Assembly: GCA_947259575.1 (NCBI GenBank)
Contig: CAMYMU010000024.1
Coordinates: forward strand, 124,001 to 188,000
Source of the DNA: an uncultured Ectothiorhodospiraceae bacterium
GTDB lineage: Bacteria > Pseudomonadota > Gammaproteobacteria > UBA6429 > Thiohalophilaceae
DNA: 64,000 nucleotides
Direction: 5' to 3'
Shown here: positions 44,468-53,741 of the stretch, piece by piece
Numbering within the stretch: the stretch's first letter is position 1
Layout: each line of letters starts with the position of its first letter
Program-made: the position numbers and the translations under genes
The notes under the pieces: model-generated
The model's database searches: none
Told to the model about the DNA's origin: nothing
What the model saw: the letters and a program-made list of their open reading frames with translations, nothing else

Positions 44468-44770
44468 ATGCCACTCACTAAAACGAAATCACCTGATTCC
44501 AAATCGGTAACTTTATCGATTGACGGAATGTTTGATCTCTCCATACAGCAAGATTTTAGAAAAGCCTACGAGAGTGAGGAGAAGACAACTAATTTCATTA
44601 TTGATATGGGTAAGACTGAATACATGGATAGTGCGGCATTTGGCATGTTATTGGTGTTTAGAGATTATTTGGGTGGGGATAAAGCATCAGTGGTCGTTAG
44701 AAATGCAAGTGCCGATATAAAGAACTCATTTGAAATACTTCAGTTTGATCGCATGTTTGATTTTGAATAA
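44468..44770 (+). CDS. STAS-domain anti-sigma factor antagonist
   Basis: A 100-residue single STAS domain. The phospho-acceptor region reads YMDSAAFGML with Ser55 directly after the Asp, the position of Ser58 in Bacillus SpoIIAA. Such proteins bind an anti-sigma factor when unphosphorylated. It starts with ATG 44468 after a weak site and ends 2 bases before the phosphatase/kinase gene. The arrangement resembles HsbA/HsbR of Pseudomonas; its sigma or anti-sigma target is not in the window. Confidence 0.9.
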   Translation: MPLTKTKSPDSKSVTLSIDGMFDLSIQQDFRKAYESEEKTTNFIIDMGKTEYMDSAAFGMLLVFRDYLGGDKASVVVRNASADIKNSFEILQFDRMFDFE

Positions 44771-44772
44771 AC

Positions 44773-46512
44773 ATGTCCGCCACCAATAGTATATCTGCCG
44801 ATTTGGCTAAGGAAGATCTTCCACGTATATTCGTCATTGTAAATAATCTGGATGACATTCAAGCATTACTGCGTTACCTGGAGAAAACTTATTATCAGGT
44901 AGAGGTGTCCACAAAAAATAATTCAGTGATAGGAAAATATCAGGAATTTAAACCTGACCTGGTATTGGTTGATATAAATTCGGATAAGCAGGAAGGGTTT
45001 GATCTTGTGGACAAGATGACATTTCTTTCTGGTAGAGAACTTGTACCCATAATCTATCTGGCGAAAGAATACTCAGATGAGGCTTTAAGTGAATGTATTG
45101 CGAACGATGGTGCTGACTTGTTAAGTCAACCATACGATGAAAATATTCTAAAGGCAAAATTATATACCTATACATCTTTAGCGCGACTAGATCGTTCGGC
45201 GAAAACGCAACGGCAAGAATTAGAGGACCATAATAAACAACTAGCTTCAAATTACGAAATCGCTATAGACGTCTTTGAAAATGTTATTCATAGCGACGTT
45301 CTTGATTCACCTGCTATTCGCTATTCTATCTCGCCAACCTCTATATTTAACGGAGATATTCTTCTTGCAGCACATCGGCCGTCAGGTGAGCTTCAGGTTA
45401 TGCTGGGTGACTTTACGGGGCACGGTCTGTCAGCTGCTATAGGTACGATACCCGTGGCGGATATTTTTTATGGGATGACCGCGAAGGGTTTTGGTATCTC
45501 TGAAATAATCGTCGAGATAAATGCCAAGGTTAAAAAGATCTTACCGCGAGGGTTGTTTCTCGCTGCTTGTTTGTTTGAGTATGATATCGATTCAAGCAAA
45601 GTTTCGATTTGGAATGCAGGTCTACCTGATGCGCTAATTTTCGATGATCAAGATAAGCATGTTAAATACCAGTTTAGCTCGCGTAATTACCCCTTAGGTG
45701 TGTCTGACACCGTGTCCTATTCAACAACAGTAGAGAATTATTACATAAGTGAAAACGAGCGTTTGCTTTTCTTTACTGATGGTATTATTGAGGCACGAAA
45801 CCCCAAAGGAAAAATGTATGGTCTCGATAATGTAATTTCCTGTATATCTAATACAAAGGTAGGGGAGAGCGTTATAGATCCATTGACAGAAAACATTAAC
45901 ACATTTACTCAAGGCATCAAGCAAGCTGATGATACAACAGTTATTGAAGTACATTTTTCCAAATTGCAGAAACCAGATACAGCAGAAAAGAATACAAACA
46001 ACAACTGCACTTTTATATTTAATTCTGACTGGCGGATTGATTATACATTCGAGCCAACAATACTGAAGGTGTTTGATCCATTACCCAATATTATTCAAAT
46101 GATTATGGAGGTGCAGAAGCTACACTGTCATAAGCAAAATATCTTTATCATTATTAAAGAATTGTTTGTGAATGCGCTTGATCATGGCTTACTTGGCCTG
46201 GATTCTAAAATCAAAAATGGACCCGATGGGTTTTCAAACTATGTGGTTGAGCGCCAAAAAAGATTAGAGGTACTGACAGAAGGGGAGATAAATATCACTA
46301 TCTCACATACAGGTACTAGTGATGGTGGTAGCCTCGATGTTTACATCAGTGATACCGGAAAAGGCTTTGACACAAGTATCATTACCTCATTGTTGAAAAA
46401 TCATTCCCAGTATCACAGCCGAGGCATTTTTATGACCAATTCAATTTGTGAAAAACTGGAATATTCCGACTCTGGCCGCAAGGTTCATGCACAGTATTGC
46501 TGGAAGGCTTAA
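44773..46512 (+). CDS. Receiver-PP2C phosphatase-HATPase fusion (HsbR-like partner-switch regulator)
   Basis: A 579-residue protein with three parts. Residues about 18-140 form a receiver-like domain keeping D67 (LVLVDIN), but the usual acidic pair is N24-N25, the Thr/Ser position is not conserved (IIYLAKEY) and the usual Lys-Pro is QP (LLSQPYDE). Residues about 190-400 form a PP2C/SpoIIE phosphatase (GDFTGHGLS, FFTDGIIEA, DDTTVIEV). Residues about 440-579 form a GHKL kinase domain (N box ELFVNALDHG, SDTGKGFD). It should both phosphorylate and dephosphorylate the STAS partner. Confidence 0.9.
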   Translation: MSATNSISADLAKEDLPRIFVIVNNLDDIQALLRYLEKTYYQVEVSTKNNSVIGKYQEFKPDLVLVDINSDKQEGFDLVDKMTFLSGRELVPIIYLAKEYSDEALSECIANDGADLLSQPYDENILKAKLYTYTSLARLDRSAKTQRQELEDHNKQLASNYEIAIDVFENVIHSDVLDSPAIRYSISPTSIFNGDILLAAHRPSGELQVMLGDFTGHGLSAAIGTIPVADIFYGMTAKGFGISEIIVEINAKVKKILPRGLFLAACLFEYDIDSSKVSIWNAGLPDALIFDDQDKHVKYQFSSRNYPLGVSDTVSYSTTVENYYISENERLLFFTDGIIEARNPKGKMYGLDNVISCISNTKVGESVIDPLTENINTFTQGIKQADDTTVIEVHFSKLQKPDTAEKNTNNNCTFIFNSDWRIDYTFEPTILKVFDPLPNIIQMIMEVQKLHCHKQNIFIIIKELFVNALDHGLLGLDSKIKNGPDGFSNYVVERQKRLEVLTEGEINITISHTGTSDGGSLDVYISDTGKGFDTSIITSLLKNHSQYHSRGIFMTNSICEKLEYSDSGRKVHAQYCWKA

Positions 46513-46644
46513 TTAGCTTTAATTACCATCGATGTGACTAACTGTTAAAAGACTCATTTCCTTGAGATCTTTAAAAACTCCATAACTAACTGATAATAAA
46601 AGCATTACTACAGTTGTATTTGGTTCGATATTTGCTAAAATTAC

Positions 46645-46662
46645 TAACTGACCAGTCAGTTA
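46645..46662. promoter_or_regulatory. Perfect 18-bp palindrome, likely TetR operator
   Basis: TAACTGAC-CA-GTCAGTTA lies 9 bases before the tetR start codon. The size, symmetry and position fit an operator at which the TetR-type product represses its own efflux operon. Confidence 0.8.
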
Positions 46663-46671
46663 TTTAACGAT

Positions 46672-47313
46672 ATGCACACATCAAGATCAAATTGCGATTG
46701 TAAATGGCGCCGCCGTAAAGAAGCTAGGCCGGCTGAAATAATTGATGCAGCCCTGGATTTATTTGTAGTGAAAGGTTTCAATGCTACCAAACTTGATGAT
46801 GTCGCCCGTAAGGCGGGCGTATCCAAAGGGACTGTTTATCTGTATTTCGAGAGTAAAGAGTCGTTATTTCGTGAAGTCGTAAAACAAATCATCGTTCCTG
46901 AAGTAGAAAAGGCGGAACAAAAGGCCGCTGAGTTTGTTGGCTCGCAGAGCGAACTACTGAAGTTACTCATGGTCAATTGGTGGGAAGTTGTGGGTAAGAC
47001 GCGACTTGGCGGGATCCCAAAACTAATGGTGTCTGAGGCTGCGAATTTCCCTGAATTGGCCGAATTTTATTTAGATAAAGTCGTCTCGCGTGCTCGAAAC
47101 CTGGTGGTAGAAAGTATCAAAAAAGGCGTAGAGAGTGGCGAGTTCAAAGCTTGTGACCCGGTTGCAACAGCACGTTTATTTCTTGCGCCAGTAGTATTTG
47201 CTGTGATTTGGGATAAGTCTCTGGCAACGTATGATAAGGAAGATTATGACAGAGATGAATATATAAGAATGCACGCCAATAATTTTTTCGATGGGTTACT
47301 TCAAACAAAATGA
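46672..47313 (+). CDS. TetR/AcrR family repressor
   Basis: A 213-residue regulator. The N-terminal helix-turn-helix (EIIDAALDLFVVKGFNATKLDDVARKAGVSKGTVYLYFESKESLF) is typical; the C-terminal ligand-binding part is diverse. Residues 1-18 are basic (CKWRRRK). The stop overlaps the tolC-like ATG (ATGA), so repressor and pump are one operon. It probably binds the palindrome at 46645 and is released by a pump substrate. Confidence 0.92.
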   Translation: MHTSRSNCDCKWRRRKEARPAEIIDAALDLFVVKGFNATKLDDVARKAGVSKGTVYLYFESKESLFREVVKQIIVPEVEKAEQKAAEFVGSQSELLKLLMVNWWEVVGKTRLGGIPKLMVSEAANFPELAEFYLDKVVSRARNLVVESIKKGVESGEFKACDPVATARLFLAPVVFAVIWDKSLATYDKEDYDRDEYIRMHANNFFDGLLQTK

Positions 47314-48767
47314 AACATTTTTTCCGACATTTTTTCGTTGTGGCAGGTTTAATACCATTATTGTTTGCTGGTACTAACGTGTATGCAGATGTCAGTCCAA
47401 AAAAGTCTTTGCAGGATGTTATTCATCGTGTTTTGAAAAACTATCCATCACTTAAGATTGCACGAATTGAAATTGAGCGTGCACGGCAGGAATTCTCCAA
47501 GATCGAAAGTCAGCTAGGTTGGACGGCATCGGCGCAAACAGGTGTGTCGCGTGATGTCGGCATGTTTAATATCCCTAGTGAGCGTTTTGATCTGTCTGCA
47601 AGTATCGGCTCACGGCAGAAGTCAGGCCATAGCATTGAGGTGACAGGCCAATATTCATATGAAGACAGTGAATCAGTTGCTGTGCCTTCAATCGTCAACC
47701 CATCGGAAAGAACCGCGCTTGATTTGAATTACCGGATTCCTTTGGGACAGGGTGAAGAAAACCCAGACTATCAACAAGGTCTGATATCAGCAGAAGCAGG
47801 CGTTGAGTCAACGAAAGCTGCCAGGATCAAGCAGATCGACGCTCTAGTGCGACAAACACTTTCACTTTATTACGATATTGCAAATACTTACATGCGGATT
47901 AAAGATGCCAACGAAGCAATTCGACGAGCGGATCGTTTGCGTAAGTTTGTGAAAAAAAATGCAGGTCTGGGATTGTCTGAGAGTAAGGATCTGCTTATTG
48001 TGAATGCACTGCTTAGTGCAAAGGTCTCCGATCGAGATAACCTATTAATTATCTGGAGTCAACAACGTTCAGAGCTAAATCGTTTATTAGGAGTTGAACC
48101 AACAAGTGACTTCAAGCCTGTTATTGTAGCCGATAAAACAGTACCTGAACGGAATGCTGCACTTAATCAGGCATATGCGCAAAATCCAGACATCCTTTTA
48201 CAACAAGCACAACTAAGCACTGCTGATGTCGGTATCGAGCTGGCCAACGATGCAAAAAAAGATAGATTGGATTTGGTTTTTTCAGTTGGCGCGCGCAATA
48301 CATCTGGTGATGTGGCTACGGGTAGTGTTAGTGACAGTGAGTGGGCTGGTGGGGCGCGATTGGAATACCAGTTTTCACTTGATCAGCGAGGATTCGATGC
48401 AGGCATTTTCCAGGCAATGTTAGATAAACAAGCCATTGAAGAAGAAATTGAACGAATCAAACATGATCTTCAATACAGCGTCACTGGATTGCTGGATCAG
48501 ATTAATCAGAACACAATTGCAGCTAGGAGTTCGAAAAAACGGCTTGATATCGAACAAAAAAAAGTTAAAGAGGCATTTGAGCGCTACAAGGTTGGTCGCG
48601 CCGATACAAATGAATTGATAGATAATGAAAATAGTTTGTATATTGCAAGCCTTCTCTATGAAACGAGAAAAATTGAACTAGCAAGAAAATATACTGAGCT
48701 GGAGTTATTGCTTGGTTCATTATGGGATCGCCAGCTTTTGCTTGATGAAAATCAGGCCGTGAACTGA
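47310..48767 (+). CDS. TolC-family outer-membrane efflux protein
   Basis: A 485-residue exported protein (signal peptide about 1-26, ending VYA) with the two-fold repeat of TolC proteins: SLQDVIHRVLKNYPSLKIARIEIERARQEF at the start and the matching second half from NAALNQAYAQNPDILLQQAQLSTAD; a late RYKVGRADTNELIDNENSLY is the usual end motif. It forms the trimeric channel of the adjacent RND pump. Confidence 0.9.
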   Translation: MKHFFRHFFVVAGLIPLLFAGTNVYADVSPKKSLQDVIHRVLKNYPSLKIARIEIERARQEFSKIESQLGWTASAQTGVSRDVGMFNIPSERFDLSASIGSRQKSGHSIEVTGQYSYEDSESVAVPSIVNPSERTALDLNYRIPLGQGEENPDYQQGLISAEAGVESTKAARIKQIDALVRQTLSLYYDIANTYMRIKDANEAIRRADRLRKFVKKNAGLGLSESKDLLIVNALLSAKVSDRDNLLIIWSQQRSELNRLLGVEPTSDFKPVIVADKTVPERNAALNQAYAQNPDILLQQAQLSTADVGIELANDAKKDRLDLVFSVGARNTSGDVATGSVSDSEWAGGARLEYQFSLDQRGFDAGIFQAMLDKQAIEEEIERIKHDLQYSVTGLLDQINQNTIAARSSKKRLDIEQKKVKEAFERYKVGRADTNELIDNENSLYIASLLYETRKIELARKYTELELLLGSLWDRQLLLDENQAVN

Positions 48768-48788
48768 TAACAAAATAGTGATTATACG

Positions 48789-51700
48789 ATGACAGCAATT
48801 ATTCGGTTTATGGTAGAGCGCGGACTAGTGGTATGGCTAGTTTCAATCTTTTTGGTAGCGCTTGGTGTTTTCTCTATTGTAAAAATAAACCGGGAAGCCT
48901 TTCCTAATGTCAATCTCGATGTGGTTCAAATCACGGTCGTACAACCTGGTGCCTCTCCACAGGAGGTCGAGAGGCTTATCGTTATACCAATTGAACAAGA
49001 ATTGAAAGTTTTGACAGGTATAGACAAAGTTACTTCTGTCGCGTTTCCTGGCTCAGCAAGAATAACACTTGAACTTGATCCTGATGCCAGTAATCGTGAG
49101 CAAATAACCAATGAAGTGCAACTGGCTATCGATCGAGCGCGTCTGCCTACCGATCTTCCAGATAAACCATTTGTACTTGAAATTGATGCTCGCGTATTTC
49201 CTGTATTGCAGCTAGCTATATCTGCACCCAGAGACGATCTGTCGATGAAGAAACTTGGCAGCAAGATAGAGGATGACTTGTTGCGCTTGCCGGGTGTGGG
49301 TCGAGTACAGATTCAGGGCGATCGCAAAGAAGAAATTAGCGTTATCGTTAAACCTGAAAAGCTGCATCAACATCGGATAACGGTGGGGGAGATAGCTGAT
49401 GTTATTCGTAAATGGAATGTTAACGCCTCTGGTGGAGGTATCGATACGCACGATGGTCAGAAAACTGTTCGTGTGCAAGGCGAATATCAAAATGATGAGG
49501 ATGTTAGTAATCTGGTTTTGCGTGCGAACGAGTATGGTCAAGGACTATTACTTAAAGATGTGGCAGATGTAAAGTTGGGTCTTGAGAAAGCAAGCACTTA
49601 CCAGGATGTTAGTGGCAAATCAGCTTTACACATTATTGTAATGAAGTTAGAAGATGCGGATATCATTGATACGGTTGCCACTGTAAAAGAATACCTTGCC
49701 AGCGTACCAGATAAGTATGGTCAGGATATAGAAGTTGATACTTTTAATGACTTTTCGAAAATTGCAAAGCTTCGTCTAGGTGTTCTAACCAATAACGGCA
49801 TGGTCGGAGTTGTGCTGGTACTATTAACGTTAGTTTTGTTTTTACGTCCTTCTGTTGCGGTATCAACAACTCTTGGACTACCGATCGTATTTCTGACGGG
49901 ACTATTTGTTCTTTACATGATGGGGGTAACACTCAATCTCTTGTCAATGATGGCATTCATCATGGTGTTGGGAATGTTAGTTGATGACGCTATTATATTA
50001 GGCGAAAATATTGCTTATCACATGGAACAAGGTATGTCGCCTAGTCAGTCGGCTGTAACAGGTGCGAAAGAGTTAATTGGCCCTGTTACTACGACGATTC
50101 TAACCACAGTGGTTGCTTTTATTCCGTTGATGTTTATTTCGGGCATGATTGGAAAATTCATAATCGCTATTCCTGTTGTCGTTATTCTACTGCTGATCTT
50201 TTCGTGGCTTGAATCGTTTTTGATTTTACCAAACCATGTTAGTCATCTGACAAATCCTGATAAACCCGCAGTTGAGCGCGCATGGTTAAAGTGGCTCGAA
50301 AACAAATATGCAGGAGTTTTAAAGTTTACCTTAAGACATCACTGGTTAATGGTCATATTGTCAGTGGCTATGCTGGTGGGCTCTTTTGTCCTGGCGTTTT
50401 CTGATGCAATGCGGTTTCAATTATTTCCACCGGTTGGTATTGAGCAGTATATGATTCGGGTAAGCGCTGAACCAGGGACAAGCCTTGAACAAATGAGAGC
50501 CAAACTCATTGAAGTTGATGAAACTTTGCGTGCTGAAATTGATGAGCGTTATCTCGAAGCAACACTTATCACAACAGGACAAACGGCAAAAGATTCCGGC
50601 GATCCTTTGGTGCAAAAAGGTAGCCGCTTTGGCCAGATACGAGCTGTGTACATTCCTGCTGTTTCACGTCCAGAGCATGATGCTCTAAAAGATATGTTTA
50701 GGATTAAACCGGTACTGATTGATAATCACAATGATCTTGAGTTTGCATTCGAAGAAATGCAGCCCGGCCCACCAACTGGGCGCGCATTACAAGTGGAAAT
50801 CATCGGTGATAACTATGATGCGAGTAAGAAAGTCGCAAACCAGTTGATGCAATATTTACATAGCATTGAAGGGGTTACCACCGTCGAAAGTGATATGTTA
50901 CCAGGAGATGCTGAAATTCGTGTTGAATTTGATCGATCTATAGCAGCCTATGCGGGAATTGACCTATCAACAGCAGTAACACATATACGCGCAGCTGTTG
51001 ATGGCTTGCGCGTCACCACAACAAGATGGGGGTCGGACGAAGTTGATATTACAATCCGTTTTCCTGAAACAAGCTATGAGCAACAACTTCGACAATTAGA
51101 AACATTACAGATTCCAAATGCCCGTGGTGGTATGGTGACGATAAACAAAGTCGCTAAATTTGTTGAATATGATGGCTTTACCAATATTAGACACACAGAT
51201 AATCAACGGGTTGTAAATGTTCTAGCAAATATCGACTCAACTCTGATTACTAGTACGCTCTTGAATAAACAGGTCGCTATAGACGAGTCAGAGTGGCTTA
51301 ACGAAGAGCAGGCCCGCCATGTGATGATTAACTATGGCGGTGAGAACGAAAAAAATCAGGAGTCTCTTGGTGATCTTAGCTTTGCTTTTGCTTTTGCCCT
51401 TATTGCAGTTTTCTTTATCCTGGCAATACAGTTTAATAATCTTGGTTACCCATTAGCGGTTATGCTAGCTATACCCTTTGGTGCTATCGGTGTTATCTTG
51501 AGTTTTTACTTGCATAATTTATTCTGGAAACCATTACCATTGTCCTTTATGTCTACCTTAGGAATGGTTGCGCTGACAGGCGTCGTTGTGAATAGTTCGC
51601 TGGTCTTGTTAGTGTTCATCCAACGCTATATAAAATCAGGCATGGAACGACACGAAGCTGTTATTCAGGCATGTCGACGCCGACTTCGAGCAGTATTACT

Positions 51701-51941
51701 AACAGCGATTACGACTATCGTTGGTTTATTGCCGACTGCTTATGGTTGGGGTGGTCTTGATCCCTTTGTTTCTTCTATGGCATTGGCGCTGTCGTGGGGC
51801 CTGATCTTTGCTACCGTCATTACTCTGATTATGATCCCCGCATTATTTATGGCTGGGGTCGATATCTTCGAGTTTCTGTTCCTCCATGCAAAAAAGAAAG
51901 CTGCATTAAAGGCTAAAATAAAGTTAGATCAGGAGATATAA
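48789..51941 (+). CDS. RND efflux transporter permease
   Basis: A 1050-residue inner-membrane proton-driven pump of the AcrB/HAE class. N-terminal helix, large periplasmic loop 1, helices 2-6 with GMLVDDAIILGENI carrying the proton-relay Asp pair, periplasmic loop 2, then helices 8-12 (MSTLGMVALTGVVVNSSLVLL). Length equals that of AcrB. It lies 21 bases after tolC; no membrane-fusion adaptor gene (HlyD/AcrA type) is present between or around them. The last 13 bases overlap the convergent FHA gene. Confidence 0.93.
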   Translation: MTAIIRFMVERGLVVWLVSIFLVALGVFSIVKINREAFPNVNLDVVQITVVQPGASPQEVERLIVIPIEQELKVLTGIDKVTSVAFPGSARITLELDPDASNREQITNEVQLAIDRARLPTDLPDKPFVLEIDARVFPVLQLAISAPRDDLSMKKLGSKIEDDLLRLPGVGRVQIQGDRKEEISVIVKPEKLHQHRITVGEIADVIRKWNVNASGGGIDTHDGQKTVRVQGEYQNDEDVSNLVLRANEYGQGLLLKDVADVKLGLEKASTYQDVSGKSALHIIVMKLEDADIIDTVATVKEYLASVPDKYGQDIEVDTFNDFSKIAKLRLGVLTNNGMVGVVLVLLTLVLFLRPSVAVSTTLGLPIVFLTGLFVLYMMGVTLNLLSMMAFIMVLGMLVDDAIILGENIAYHMEQGMSPSQSAVTGAKELIGPVTTTILTTVVAFIPLMFISGMIGKFIIAIPVVVILLLIFSWLESFLILPNHVSHLTNPDKPAVERAWLKWLENKYAGVLKFTLRHHWLMVILSVAMLVGSFVLAFSDAMRFQLFPPVGIEQYMIRVSAEPGTSLEQMRAKLIEVDETLRAEIDERYLEATLITTGQTAKDSGDPLVQKGSRFGQIRAVYIPAVSRPEHDALKDMFRIKPVLIDNHNDLEFAFEEMQPGPPTGRALQVEIIGDNYDASKKVANQLMQYLHSIEGVTTVESDMLPGDAEIRVEFDRSIAAYAGIDLSTAVTHIRAAVDGLRVTTTRWGSDEVDITIRFPETSYEQQLRQLETLQIPNARGGMVTINKVAKFVEYDGFTNIRHTDNQRVVNVLANIDSTLITSTLLNKQVAIDESEWLNEEQARHVMINYGGENEKNQESLGDLSFAFAFALIAVFFILAIQFNNLGYPLAVMLAIPFGAIGVILSFYLHNLFWKPLPLSFMSTLGMVALTGVVVNSSLVLLVFIQRYIKSGMERHEAVIQACRRRLRAVLLTAITTIVGLLPTAYGWGGLDPFVSSMALALSWGLIFATVITLIMIPALFMAGVDIFEFLFLHAKKKAALKAKIKLDQEI

Positions 51942-52597
51942 AAGAACTCCATCTGGGTCTGAGCAAGTTCTAAAACATCATGATCTTTTAGCATCATCGC
52001 TTTTTCGGTTAGTGGTTCACCATTGACATTAGGATTATCGTTGGAACGGCGCAATTTGTTACTTTTGATGGCAGTTACTGTATAGCCTTCAGCGGTACGG
52101 GCAATCATGGCCATTTTAACTCCGTTAAAACCAAGGGTGTTGAAGGGTTTACGCAGTTCTAACACTTTGCTCTTAAGTGGACCATTCAAAATTTTAACCG
52201 CCGCGAGTGGCTCGCCCTTGGCATCGCTAGGTTTGGGTGGGTTTGCTACCATAATTTGCGTGTCTTCAATCTCTGCACGCAAAAACATGGTGGGCTCATA
52301 TTCTTCATCTTCATTTTCAAAGTAGGTGAACTGATAATTACCAATCTGAACAACATCACTATGAGTTAAAATCGACTTTGAAACGCGGCCGCCATTGAGA
52401 AGGGTACCGTTGGTGCTACCCAGGTCATCGACATAAGTATTGTCACCCATGACTGTGAATAGTGCATGTCTTCCGCTTACCGTGAGATCATTGAGTTGAA
52501 TATCATTGCCGTGTTTGCGGCCGATGCTGATACTGTCTTTATCAATCATAAATTCGCGTATGATTGCGCCATCAAGTGTCATAATTAGTTTTGCCAT
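51929..52597 (-). CDS. FHA-domain protein
   Basis: A 222-residue cytosolic protein. Residues about 20-95 form a forkhead-associated domain that binds phosphothreonine: SIGRKHGNDIQL, SGRHALF and LGSTNGTLLNG have the Gly, Arg, Ser-x-x-His and Asn landmarks. The C-terminal half repeats an FHA-like strand order without the key binding residues (NTLGFNGVKMAMIARTAEGY, NPNVNGEPL), so it looks like a second, degenerate FHA domain. Last gene of the kinase-PilT operon, probably a phospho-reader of the kinase. Confidence 0.88.
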   Translation of the reverse strand: MAKLIMTLDGAIIREFMIDKDSISIGRKHGNDIQLNDLTVSGRHALFTVMGDNTYVDDLGSTNGTLLNGGRVSKSILTHSDVVQIGNYQFTYFENEDEEYEPTMFLRAEIEDTQIMVANPPKPSDAKGEPLAAVKILNGPLKSKVLELRKPFNTLGFNGVKMAMIARTAEGYTVTAIKSNKLRRSNDNPNVNGEPLTEKAMMLKDHDVLELAQTQMEFFYIS

Positions 52598-52623
52598 GGT
52601 TCTTTACCTGGGTTTATTAGCAA

Positions 52624-53739
52624 TTAATTCATGTTTACGGAGTCTGGTGTATCACTCGGAGTCTTACTTTCATCCACTTCGCGTCCTTCTAATAAGGCTT
52701 CGAAATCTGCTTTTACTCTTGATTTGAAATAAGCTTCTTCCGGACTAATTAGCTGCGCATCGACTAACCTCATGAGTGCCGTATCCATACGTTGCATGCC
52801 TACCATGCCACCACTTTGAATTACATTTTCGATCTGATCAATCTTTCCTTCTCGAATCAAGTTAGAAACCGCCGCGTTATTAATTAGAATTTCAATCGCA
52901 GGGATTCGTCCCTTATTATCTGTCTTACGAACCAGTTGTTGAGATATTACACCAATTAATGAGGTTGATAACATAGTTCGCACATAAGGCTCTTCACCCG
53001 CTGGGAAGGCATTGATCACCCGGTCAACGGCTGGAGCTGCACCATTCGTATGCAAAGTCGCGAGCACTAAAATACCCATTTCGGCTGCAGTCAGCGCCAG
53101 ATGGATTGTCTCCTGATCACGCATTTCACCAACAAGAATAACATCAGGATCCTCACGCAAGGCTGACATTAGTGCTTTTGAAAACGATGGCGTATGTGTG
53201 CCGACTTCACGTTGGCTGAATAGACACCGTTTGGTATGGTGCACAAATTCAACGGGGTCTTCAATAGTAATGATATGTCCATGACGTTCTTCATTTATGA
53301 AGTCAATCATGGAGGCAAGTGTAGTTGATTTACCTGAGCCAGTTGGTCCTGTGACGAGTATGAGTCCTTTTCTGTGTCGCGTTAGATTTTTTAATACTGG
53401 CGGTAGACCTAGTTTATTAAGGCTAATAACTTCTGTGGGTATAACGCGGAAGACAGCACCTAAGCCACCGAGATGTTGAAAAACATTAACACGAAAACGC
53501 CCTGAGGCACCGTAATCATAAGAGAAGTCAGCATTACCTTTCTCTTTAAAATCAGAATGTAGGTTTTCTGGTATTAGATCAAACACCAGGTTGTAAATGT
53601 CATCTGCAGTTAAATCGCGATATTTAACCTCGTAGGCAATGCCATGCAATCTTATCCGAGGTGGATTACCTGCAACAAGGTGAAGGTCTGAACCTCCCTG
53701 GGCCAGTACCAGATCTAAAAATGTATGTATCCGCTGCAT
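52624..53739 (-). CDS. PilT/PilU-type retraction ATPase, second of a pair
   Basis: A 371-residue secretion-family hexameric ATPase of type IV pilus systems. N-terminal PAS-like domain (GGSDLHLVAGNPPRIRLHG), Walker A GPTGSGKSTT, Asp box TIEDPVEFVH, Walker B DVILVGEMRD, His box ATLHTNGA. It ends in an acidic/Ser-rich tail (GREVDESKTPSDTPDSV), as in PilU-like paralogues. Its ATG is 2 bases from the stop of the first ATPase. The two probably work together in pilus retraction. Confidence 0.9.
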   Translation of the reverse strand: MQRIHTFLDLVLAQGGSDLHLVAGNPPRIRLHGIAYEVKYRDLTADDIYNLVFDLIPENLHSDFKEKGNADFSYDYGASGRFRVNVFQHLGGLGAVFRVIPTEVISLNKLGLPPVLKNLTRHRKGLILVTGPTGSGKSTTLASMIDFINEERHGHIITIEDPVEFVHHTKRCLFSQREVGTHTPSFSKALMSALREDPDVILVGEMRDQETIHLALTAAEMGILVLATLHTNGAAPAVDRVINAFPAGEEPYVRTMLSTSLIGVISQQLVRKTDNKGRIPAIEILINNAAVSNLIREGKIDQIENVIQSGGMVGMQRMDTALMRLVDAQLISPEEAYFKSRVKADFEALLEGREVDESKTPSDTPDSVNMN

Positions 53740-53741
53740 TC

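Noticed and set aside
44630-44650. Loss of the STAS phosphoserine
   Set aside because: At first the DSAA sequence looked like a lost site, but the acceptor in SpoIIAA is the first Ser after Asp, and Ser55 is present here.
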